DNA from: Physocladia obscura
Lineage: Eukaryota; Chytridiomycota; Chytridiomycetes; Chytridiales; Chytriomycetaceae
NCBI GenBank assembly: GCA_027596945.1
Contig: JADGJH010000074.1
Span: 1-33,833 of the forward strand
Length of the DNA: 33,833 nt
Direction of reading: 5' to 3'
Positions within the stretch are counted from its first letter, which is position 1. The number at the start of each line of letters is the position of its first letter. A program made the position numbers and the translations under genes. The notes under the pieces were generated by a model. That model worked only from the letters and a program-made list of their open reading frames with translations, was not told where the DNA came from and ran no database searches. Positions 23,284-33,833 of the stretch are shown here, one piece after another.

Positions 23284-26200
23284 ATGGCTGCTCAGACTGT
23301 TTCTGGCGAGGCTCCAAAATCGGTGAATTTGTTAAATTTCGGTTGGAATTTACATTCACACTAAATATGCTGTATCTTATAGTTTGCCAAGCTTAATGCT
23401 CTTCGAGATATTGAGACAAGTGCTCAGAAACGCTGGGAAGACGAAAAGGCTTTCGAAGTTGATTCGTCTCCAGAAAAAGTCCCAAAATTCATGGCAACTT
23501 TTCCCTTCCCATATATGGCAAGTTTGTCCACTGTTTCAACTTCTCTCCTAATTTTTAATAACAGAATGGCCGTCTTCACTTGGGCCACTCTTTCTCCTTG
23601 TCGAAAGTGGAATTTTCCGTCGCTTATGAAAAGTTAAAGGGAAAGAAAGCTCTTTTCCCATTCGGTTTCCATTGCACTGGAATGCCAATCAAAGCATGCG
23701 CAGATAAGCTCAAAAATGAAGTTGAATTGTTTGGCGAAAACTTTGAGCGCTTTGTCCCAGGTAAGATAAACAAACTTACGCGATAAATATTTGAGAAAAC
23801 AACTTCTATAGAACTTGTGGACATGGAAGAATCCGAAGCTATTCCTGCAAAAAAAGATGAAAAGCTAAACGAAAATGTTGATCCAACCAAAATTGCTAAG
23901 AAACATGGAAAGGCCAACGCAAAAAACACTGGATTGAAGTACCAATTTCAAATTATGTTGAGTATGGGCGTTCCAAAGGAAGAAATTCATCTTTTTGCGA
24001 ATCCAACTCACTGGCTGTACTACTTTCCTCCCAAGACGATTGTATGTTTTATTCTTAGGATATTTTTCTCTTTGCTTACATTCAGAATAATTCAGGAAGA
24101 TTTGAAGCTTCTTGGTCTCCATGTTGATTGGCGTCGTAGTTTCATCACTACCGACGCTAATCCTTACTTTGATTCGTTTGTTCGCTGGCAATTTAACACT
24201 CTCCGTAACCACGCTCAACCAAAAATCAAATTTGGGGAGCGATACACGATTTACAGTCCGCTCGATGGTCAACCATGTATGGATCATGATCGTGCGAGCG
24301 GTGAAGGAGTTGGTGTCCAGGAATATACTGGAATTAAATTGGAGGTACTTTTGGATGAATTGATTGCTGTACCTCTCGAATCACGCGAAAAAGTCAAACA
24401 CGTTCCAGTTGGAGCGTACTTAACATCTTTTGACATTTTGGCGGCTTTGAAGGGTAAAAGACTTTATATGGTGGCTGCTACTTTGCGTCCAGAAACCATG
24501 TATGGTCAGACCAACTGTTTTGTTGGTGTCGATTTGGAATATGGGATCTATCAAGCAAGTGCTACTGAAGCTTGGATCTGCACCGAACGTGCCGCCAAAA
24601 ATATGAGCTTCCAAGGACTTTTCGGAACACGTGGCGAAATTTCCAAGTTAGGTTCCTTGAGGGGAATTGATTTGGTTGGAGTTCCATTAAAAGCTCCTCT
24701 TGCTCAATACCAAAAAGTTTACACTTTGCCGATGGAAGGTGTTCTTGCGACTAAAGGAACTGGTGTCGTTACGTCTGTTCCTTCAGACTCTCCGGACGAC
24801 TTCATTACGATGCAAGACCTTTCCAAGAAGAGTGCCTATTACAATGTACAGCTGAAATGGGTTGAGCCGTTTATGCCACCAAAACCGATTATTCAAACAC
24901 CAAATTTTGGAAATTTAGCTGCAGTCGCTGCTGTCGAACAATTGAATATCAAGAGTCAGAAAGACAAGATCCAGTTAGTTTCTGCAAAAGAGCTTGTTTA
25001 TAAAGAAGGTTTCTACAGTGGTGTTCTGTTAGTTGGTCAATTCAAGGGAAAGTAAGCAAATTTTTCAAATTTTTCATTTCGTTAAATAATTAAAATAGAC
25101 CTGTGCAAGAAGCAAAACCACTCATTAAAGAACACCTTATTGCTGAAGGTCTTGCGTTCAACTACTGTGAGCCTGAAGGGCAGGTAATCAGTCGTAGTGG
25201 AGATGAATGCGTTGTAACCCTCGCTGATCAATGGTACATGGATTATGGTGAATCCACATGGCGAAAAAGTGCCGAAGCTTGTTTGGCGAAAATGGACACT
25301 TTTGGACCTGAAACGCGTAATGGATTTGAAAAAAACTTGGAGTGGTTGGGGCAATGGGCCTGTTCAAGAAGCTTTGGCCTTGGTAGCAGACTGCCATGGG
25401 ATCCACAATTCTTGATTGAGTCCCTCAGTGACTCCACAATTTATATGGCATACTACACTGTTGCCCATATTCTGCACGGTATTTTTTAAACTTTTCTAAA
25501 TGTTTTTTCTGAACATTTTTTATTAGCGAACCTCGATGGATCGAAAGTTGGCAGTGGAAATATTAAGGCCGAAGATATGACCGATGAAGTTTGGAACTAC
25601 ATTATGTTGAATGGTCCTAAACCCAAAAAAACTCCGATTGCATCCCAAGATTTGACGAAAATGAAACAAGAATTTGAGTTTTTCTATCCGCTCGACCTCC
25701 GCTGTTCAGGGAAAGATCTTGTGACAAACCATCTGACTTTCTTCATCTACAACCACACCGCAATTTTTCCTGAAGAAAAATGGCCACTCGCTGTTCGCTC
25801 AAACGGGCATCTTTTGCTCAACAGCGAAAAGATGAGTAAGAGTACTGGAAACTTTATGACGTTGCGTGAAGCAATGGAAAGGTACGGTGCTGATGCGACA
25901 AGGTTTGCGCTTGCAGATGCTGGAGATGGTCTCGATGACGCAAACTTTTTGCACAAGACTGCCGATGATGCAATTCTGAAGCTCTTCACTGAAAAAGAGT
26001 GGGTAGAAGAGGTTGTTGCTGATTTGGGAAGCTTTAGAACTGGACTATTTACATGGAATGACCGTGTGTTTGAGGCTGACATAACTCGCATTGTTGCCGC
26101 TGCAGACAAGGCATACAGCGGTATGTTGTATCGTGAAGCTCTTAAGTATGCATATTATGACCTGCAAAATGCGAAAGGAGAATATAAAAAAGCTACAGTA

Positions 26201-27031
26201 GCATCAAATGATCCAAGTCTTGTTGGAGAAAAGTATGAGGGCATGCATCGGGATCTTATCTTACGGTTCATTGAAGTACAGTCTCTTGTCATGGCGCCAA
26301 TTATTCCTCACTGGAGTGAATATTTATGGAGTACTTGCTTAAAAAAGGTGAAATTTTTTCTAACTTTTCTATTTTTTCTTTCATATAACTTTCGCAACCA
26401 CTCTTCAGCCAAACTCAATCCAAACTGCTCTATGGCCAAATCATCCTGTTCCAGTGGATCACAGCATCCTGAAGGCTGTTCAATATATTCGCGATCTTAT
26501 CTACCGGACTCGTGCAGCCGAAGATGTTGCTGCACGAAAGAAGGCAAAGAAGGGTGCGGCACCAATAACTCCAGCTGAAACTTCAAAAACTTTACGTCTT
26601 TTTTACGCTAGCGTTTTCCCGGAATGGCAAGATGCATGCTTGGATGCATTGAAGTCAACTTGGGATGAAGACAAGAAGGTGTTTTCTGGAAAAGAACGCG
26701 AAGTTTTAACGCAAAAGAAGTTAATATCGGACAAGCGAGTAATGCCATTTGTTGCCATGATGAAAGTACGTTTTGTCTGATGTGGTGGTTTATTCTAAAT
26801 TATCTTGAACAGAAATCAATCGAGAGCAGTGGAAGTGCAGGTTTCGACAGAAGTTTGGGATTTGATGAACTCGAAACTCTTGAGGCAAATAATGATTATA
26901 TTCGCCGTGAGCTTGTTGCAATGAAGATTAAAGCTGTTGAGTTTGTTGCGAAGGAGAAAGCTGTTGGAGATGAAGACATTAAGCTTGCTGAGGCGTCTGT
27001 TCCAGGTGTTCCAACTTATCGTATTTTTTAA
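23284..27031 (+). CDS. LARS1: Leucyl-tRNA synthetase, cytoplasmic
   Basis: Class Ia synthetase charging tRNA-Leu. Exons: 23284-23322, 23383-23517, 23565-23760, 23812-24041, 24096-25051, 25099-25478, 25527-26347, 26409-26765, 26813-27031; 3333 nt, 1110 aa, the usual cytosolic size. The HIGH-type motif is HLGH (63-66) in [22 protein letters not shown] follows. The CP1 editing domain shows [12 protein letters not shown] (about 327-338) and [16 protein letters not shown] (about 421). The second signature KMSKS is at 747-751. VMPFVAMMK is a late conserved segment of the archaeal/eukaryotic form. Two introns are unusual: a GC-AG intron at 23518-23564 and a stop-free 54-nt intron at 24042-24095. The TGS1 start codon follows 63 nt after the stop. 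Confidence 0.97.
23518..23564 (+). other. GC-AG intron in LARS
   Basis: The donor reads ATG|GCAAGT and the acceptor AACAG|AATGG. Only this GC donor keeps the invariant [11 protein letters not shown] sequence. A GT three bases further on would break the frame at this motif. At 47 nt it fits the intron sizes of the window. Confidence 0.85.
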
Positions 27032-27091
27032 AAATATTGTGCTGAATTGATGATGTTCCTGTCGTGTGTTTTTGTTATTTTTTTTGGTTGA

Positions 27092-28274
<1,183 letters not shown>

Positions 28275-28299
28275 ATGTCAACATTATTTTGTATAAGAG

Positions 28300-30438
28300 A
28301 TGAGAATTGCCACGTTCATTCTTGCTCTGACAGCAAATGCTGCTATCACCAAGAGCAACAGCAACAGCAAGAAAAATGACGATGGCAGTAGTAACAGTAT
28401 TAACAGCAACAGTGGCAAAATAATAAGTCGTTCGTCGGTTTTCACGGATCTCTTTGCCACGAAAGACTCACGCTTTGACGTGCGTTTTGTTTCAGCATCA
28501 AGCACAGCACCTGCTGCTGATGACACTTCGATATTAACAACGGCCACATTTTCTGTCAGTCTCAATAGTGGCAATGGAATCCCAACCTTTTTCAGATGCG
28601 CCATTCCCGCAAAGTCAAATTCGCAAAACTCGACTTTGCAACCACCCCGCAGTCCAGACGACGACGACGATGAATTGGCTAGCGAAGAAGAATTAGCACT
28701 GCAGCATGCAAAACGAAATGTCTGGAAAGGACTTGAAATGCTTAAAGGCCTCGAGGCGCACTGTCTCTACTTTGTAATTCAACCCTCCTTTTAATATCGA
28801 GTATTTATCGGTTTTCATATCATTCAGGTGCATGGTTGGTGGACATACGAATTCTGTCATCAGCGCTATATGCGTCAATACCATCCACGATCTGAAGAGG
28901 AAGAAAAACGCTTTCCTGAAAAACGCCAAGACTATTTCCTCGGAAAACGCCCCACTCCACCATCGAACACTAATATTGAATATATTGTCGATGATAATGA
29001 CCAAGGTTTTTTATCAATGCAGTACACGGATGGAACCCCCTGCAGTATCACAGGGAATACACCGCGAAAAACTGAAGTGCACTTTCACTGTGTGCCGGGT
29101 AGTCTTGACACAATCGTGAGTGTCCAGGAAACAGCGTCGTGCGTATACAAGGTTCATATTGCGACTAGCCGGTTGTGCAATGACGATGCATTTGTGGCAA
29201 AAACTCATGAGTTGAAAGGCGATTCCGTTGTGATTTCTTGCGAAGACATTTCTGGCGAAAATCACAAGATAGAAGGTGCATATACTGGTAATTCTGGGCT
29301 TGTATTGAGGCAGTTTGCAAATATCGACGGTGGCCGGTTTTCTCTTGAAAAGTTATATCCGGAAGTTGTTCAACGTGTAGTCACTGCCCCATCTGCAAGT
29401 CTTCAGATTTTGGGACAACCAACCGCTATTTTGGAAGATGCTGCACTTGTGAACAAAGTGAAAGAAGCAATCTCAAAGTTGACTGCGATCGACTCAAATG
29501 GAAAGCCCTACCCAGGAAAACTACCGACGACCAAATCTGCGACACCTCCTGGAAATGCCAACGAGCCCATAAAAGTAGTTGAACTTGTTATTGATGAAAA
29601 TGGAAATATTGTGTTTGATGGGGATGCCGAAACTGTGTTACGTGAATTTTTTGGTGGTACAGACGTAGTTGCAAACAAGCTTGTAGGAGACAGAACTATT
29701 CCCGCCGTTGATGATCAACATGATGAATTTGATCGATTGCATAAAGAGCATTTGAAGCAGCACAGTCAGCAGCACCAACAAAATATGGATCAACATCAGC
29801 AATTTCTACAAGAACAAGAAGAGGCAATCCAGCAATTTTTGCATAAACAACGCTTACAGCAAGAAATTAAGCGATACCAGGATCAACAAAAATTATCCGA
29901 AAGAAGACAACAGCCAGAATCTCATTTGGCAGCAAACGAAGAGAAAGCTGCCTCTGAATCTTCATCTTATTCGTCGTCAAGCTCTACTTCTTCAAGCAGT
30001 ACCACATCAGAAACATTTTTGGATGGCGTAACTGTAAGTAAATCTGTACAGGCAGAAATTGCGTCCAAGCACACTGTCACAAAAGACGGCGAAATCATTC
30101 AAGAAGAAAACTATGGCGCAGCTGCAAGTGCGGATTCACGTCATGGTGTTAACGGAAAAAATGTTCCAATCGAAATTTTGACAGCGGATGGGGAGGAAAT
30201 TGACCCAAAAATGCTTCAAAAACTACTGGAAATGATGCAAAGAGCTGCTGGTGGGACTGTCACGGCATCCAGTGGGACAATAAGGAGTAGCAGAAGTGAT
30301 GATAATGAAAGCAATGATGATGGTGAATCTGAAAGTGCAACTGTTGAGCGAAGAAACAAAGGAACTACAGATTCGGGTGATGCAGAGACACAATTGACTG
30401 AAAAACTTCAGAAACAAAGAAAGGGGGAAGAGTTGTGA
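28300..30438 (+). CDS. YOS9: OS-9/Yos9-type ER lectin with MRH domain
   Basis: OS-9/Yos9 reads trimmed N-glycans on misfolded proteins and hands them to the Hrd1 ubiquitin ligase (ERAD). Exons: 28300-28773, 28828-30438; 2085 nt, 694 aa. A hydrophobic signal peptide starts at residue 1 (MRIATFILALTANA), which fixes the start despite the 25-nt gap to TGS1. The MRH domain begins with CLYFVHGWWTYEFC, carrying the paired Trp (162-163) of the OS-9 sugar site. RQYHPRSEEE follows, with later pairs of Cys and TSRLC. The C-terminal third is unlike most Yos9: a Gln/His-rich probable coiled coil (about residues 470-520), a Ser run, and an acidic end. The last residues are KGEEL, only loosely like an ER-retrieval signal. 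Confidence 0.9.
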
Positions 30439-30464
30439 CACCTTTTTGTTGTCTCTATTCTTCA

Positions 30465-30470
30465 AATAAA
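30465..30470 (+). terminator. Probable poly(A) signal AATAAA of the OS-9 gene
   Basis: A canonical AATAAA hexamer lies 27 nt after the OS-9 stop codon, in an AT-rich context suited to cleavage and polyadenylation. In AT-rich DNA such hexamers also arise by chance. Confidence 0.5.
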
Positions 30471-31755
30471 GACAAATACTAAATTTAGTAATGAAGATAC
30501 TGGAGATGATCTGCTTTTATTGTCTCATAAAAATTTACCCAATAATAATATTGGCTAAATGACATACAGTATGGAAAGCTATCTTGTTTTGCAAAAAGCA
30601 ATGCATTCAAACTCTATTTAAACAATCAAAATGTTGTATCTGTTTGTTCATTCTTTCAATCAGCTGCCATATTTTGAAGAGGTGTTTATTAAATATTTTG
30701 TCATTTGGATTGTTCACCCACTTCACTGGAACATGGAGACAATCCTCTCCTATATATCCCTTATCTACCATAATTATCTCATCCTGATCAATTGCATGAA
30801 AAAAGTAGTGTCAGGCTATTGTCAGGTCAAAAATGAAACCTTTGAATGGATCAATCATCCAAACAATGTTAGGATATTTTATTGTTATGGTGACTTCATA
30901 TTTCATAATATGAATTTTTCTTATGCCAAGAGGAGGCATTGGTATGTGTATGTGTGTAACATTCACTACAGTTGATAGTATGTGTTGAAAAGCTAGTATT
31001 TTGTGGTTATGCCATGGATACAAATAGTTAGAATTGTTTGAGAAAAAGAGTACTCAACTTCTGGTAAATAGCAATAGAGCTGTCAACTCTTTGGATAGCA
31101 TTTAAGAAAATGCAAATTCCAGAGAATATGAATCAGCCTGAAGACAGCAAATATTATGTGTGGCTTGGTGTTGCACCAGGTTGTGTAGCACACTGCAAAT
31201 GAAACCTCGAAGAATGTGTAAATTTTCTATCTGAGTATATGAGCAAAATTTGCTCAGAGATTTGTTCAAATGCAGGGGCATTCTAAAAAGATAATAAGCC
31301 ATGATGAGTCTGTCAAATTTCAAATATTTGTATCTAAACCAATGTTTTTGGTGTCAAAACCAAAATGCCATCAACTTTTGCAGTAAAATTTGCTGTGAAT
31401 AAATAGCTGAGGAAAAAGCATAAGGTTCCAGTAAGTTGTAATAAAAGTTGTAAAATAATCTAAAATGAAAATTAAATAACAGGCAAACCTTCCAAATATG
31501 ATGCATTTATAAATTTTTGCCATTGCTTTGTAAATTCATTTTGTGCTTCATGCAAGAAATTAAGTGGTTGCTTTTTGTAAAAGTCAATATTTCAATTTTT
31601 TTCCTTTTCATCAAATTTTCTGCTCACTGTTTTGTGTTTTTTTCCTTCCAGCTGCTGATTTTGACAATGTTTAGAAATTTATCTGGATATAATTGCGGGA
31701 ATTTTGGTTAAGTTGTTGGCAATGGACTGCTATGATTTGTGTTGGAAAAGTGCAG

Positions 31756-31776
31756 ATAGAGTGCAATGCACTCTAT
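31756..31776. repeat. Perfect 10-bp inverted repeat with 1-nt centre
   Basis: ATAGAGTGCA and its exact reverse complement flank a single A. It lies inside the CpG-poor block, away from any gene. Confidence 0.85.
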
Positions 31777-33529
31777 TGATGCAAATGTTTGCCAATTGAG
31801 CATTTACAACTGTACTAGGCTTAAATTTATTGATATTGTGTCAAAATGGTACAAAAGTGGAAAAGTAGGCATGGTAATAATATTGAGAACACTAAATTAA
31901 ACAGAAATGCTATTTATGCCTGAGATAAGAAAGAACACAAAGGAAGAATAGTGGAATTGTTTCACTAACCAACTGAGTTCTTGCTTCATTTTCAACAGTC
32001 AGATTATATTGTGAAAACCCAAGTGAAGATTGCTTTGTGACAGACAACTCTGAACAAATTTCAACAACTTTTTTCAAGAAAGTGGGCAATAAAAAGCTCT
32101 GTTTAGGAGGCATGTACATCATATTTGGATAATAGGATTTATTATATTCTCCTTATTTACCTTACAAATTAAACAGTATTCATTGACTGGCACCAGAAAC
32201 AAACAAATGCTTTCTCAAAAAAGAAAAAAGGAAGGAAATAGTATCTATTTAAATCAAATATTGGTATCAATCAACACTTCTGAAGATGTTAGAATAATTT
32301 TGAATATTGCTCATTGTGCATCCATTTTATCCACAAAGGCAGGCTAAACTGCTTCTTCATATTTTCAGTGGAAAGTGTCATCCCTTCCTCCATTGAAATG
32401 AATATTTACTGCTTCTAATTCATTAATATCCAAGCTGGCAGCAGTTAAAAGCCCACTATTAGATTTGTCATAAACAAGAATATGAGTTACATGGATGCTA
32501 TTTGGTTTGATTAGTCCAAATGTGGCTTTGCAGAATGGAAAGTACTTATGTTGAATCCAACAAAAGCAGATTCACTTGAAATTGTGTAATTGGGCAGAAT
32601 AAAGTATGATTTTGTTTTGAATCTTATTATTTACTTCCAAGAATAGAACTTCTTTAAATGCCCAATTCTGTGCCTCAAAATAAACTTTTGTGCCTCAATT
32701 TTTATACCTCAATATTGATTAAAAACAATTTCTTAGCAAAAGAAATTATTCAAATGTGAAAGACAAAGTTAAAACATTTAATCCCAATTTCTTGAATGAA
32801 ATCCTTTCATAGTATCTAATAAATAATATTCCTATTTCCAATTCTATATTAACTATTACTTAACATATATACATCTTGTATAACATAATTTTATTCTAAA
32901 TCTAACACCAATTTTTGATCTATTGGAAAAAAGAAAATATGGTAGGCAACCTCAAAACTTTTGTTCTGTGAAAGCTGGAATTGTACTTTTCATCTGTATA
33001 TCTGTCACTGATTTCATTCCCAATAGGGAAACTAACATTTTATGTTATACTGGTGGCAAAAATATCATCAATCATTTCTTCTCTTGGACAATAATTAAGT
33101 TTAACACCCTTGGTCTTTAAATTCCTAATAGAATTTCCATTTATATCAACATGTTTCATCATTGCATGGTGTTGAAATATGCATTACTCTGTGGTGAAGT
33201 ACATCAGATAAAACCCAAAAAAAAACTCTAATATCATTTTATTCCAATACACACATAACTTTCACATTTTTGGTTTATTATTTACCAATAAACACAAACT
33301 AATAATAAAGTTATAGAGTCATTTCAGCCACAAAGAATGAAGAAATAACAATGATGTTTTGTTTTCTTGCATGACCTAAACATACAAAAAACAATAAATC
33401 AACTTACAGAGCTGCTTAGGCCATAAATCCATCAATGAAGAACAGATCAAAGCAGTACAATAGTATTTTTTAACACATTATTCATTATGGTAAATAATGT
33501 TGTAATTGTATCTAGAGGGGGCAGCATTT

Positions 33530-33552
33530 TTTTTCATTTTGCAAATGAAAAA
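33530..33552. repeat. Inverted repeat, 10-bp arms with 3-nt loop
   Basis: TTTTTCATTT, loop TGC, then AAATGAAAAA. The arms are AT-rich, so chance origin in this composition is plausible. Confidence 0.7.
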
Positions 33553-33833
33553 TGAAAAATTTCCATGACTTGATCCCCATAGCACCTTGTCAGCTGTAAT
33601 TTACAGGAATCAAAGATTGGCAAATAAACACTTCATTTTAATTTTGTTTTAAACAAATTTTCTGCGGCACAAAGTGAGTGGGACCATTTGAATTTTTACA
33701 TTTTTTCCAAAATCCCCATTTTTTTGGGTAAGAATAATAATTATTACAGCCAGTTGACAATAAAAGTAATCACTACATTTATTGGAAGTTTCTCTTCAAA
33801 CATGATTCAGAAACCTTGGCTAGATACATTCTA

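Larger units (their letters stand above)
30439..33833. other. Gene-free AT-rich block with almost no CpG
   Basis: This 3.4-kb stretch has no recognisable exon, RNA gene or transposon protein; the longest open frames are about 60-115 codons with no motif. By hand scan it holds only three CpG dinucleotides (31208, 31696, 33665), while TpG and CpA are abundant. The first roughly 770 nt contain none. The preceding gene region, including the OS-9 coding end, has CpG every few tens of bases. The pattern suggests long-term cytosine methylation and deamination. The block may be decayed repeat or heterochromatin, or possibly foreign or misjoined sequence. Confidence 0.8.

Noticed and set aside
30584..33120. 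Small frames (60-114 codons) in the CpG-poor tail
   Set aside because: AT-driven translations rich in Phe, Ile, Tyr and Leu with no family motif, no splice-linked continuation and no codon signal.
30439..33833. RIP-type repeat mutation as the cause of the tail composition
   Set aside because: RIP in ascomycetes removes CpA in favour of TpA. Here CpA and TpG remain abundant and CpG is the dinucleotide lost.

Overview
The window is nuclear eukaryotic DNA with many short GT-AG introns (mostly 47-75 nt), compact gene spacing and a moderately AT-rich base composition. The best guess is an early-diverging, probably zoosporic (flagellated, chytrid-like) fungus. Two observations support this. The HMG-box protein at 7.5-9.3 kb has the fungal mating-type (MATA/Ste11-like) form of the domain. 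A CatSper-type subunit, belonging to a channel of flagellated cells, sits at 13.3-17.7 kb. No species is assigned. Reading frame and phase were checked by hand through every intron; all multi-exon models below sum to whole codons.

Layout: (1) 1-123, the 3' end of an RGG-rich gene on +. (2) 346-6369, RPB1 on -, nine exons, 1840 aa, with 33 CTD heptads. (3) 6370-7469, divergent spacer. (4) 7470-9287, single-exon HMG-box regulator on +. (5) 9359-13245, COG1 on -, 16 exons, 1000 aa. (6) 13283-17735, CatSper auxiliary-subunit-like type I membrane protein on -, nine exons, 1354 aa. (7) 17758-19819, TRIP13/Pch2 on +, 14 exons, including a 15-nt microexon. (8) 19950-22834, PWP2 on -, six exons. (9) 23284-27031 LARS, 27095-28274 TGS1 and 28300-30438 OS-9/Yos9, three collinear + genes separated by 63 and 25 nt. 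(10) 30439-33833, a gene-free AT-rich block almost devoid of CpG.

Most genes are housekeeping: transcription (RPB1), snRNA/snoRNA cap hypermethylation (TGS1), SSU processome (PWP2), translation (LARS), Golgi tethering (COG1) and ER-associated degradation (OS-9). Set among them is a possible sexual/motility set: the HMG regulator, the CatSper-like subunit and the meiotic AAA+ ATPase TRIP13/Pch2. The last two are head-to-head with only 22 nt between start codons. The most unusual signals are the CatSper-like gene and its shared promoter, and the CpG-depleted tail, which looks like old, heavily methylated DNA.
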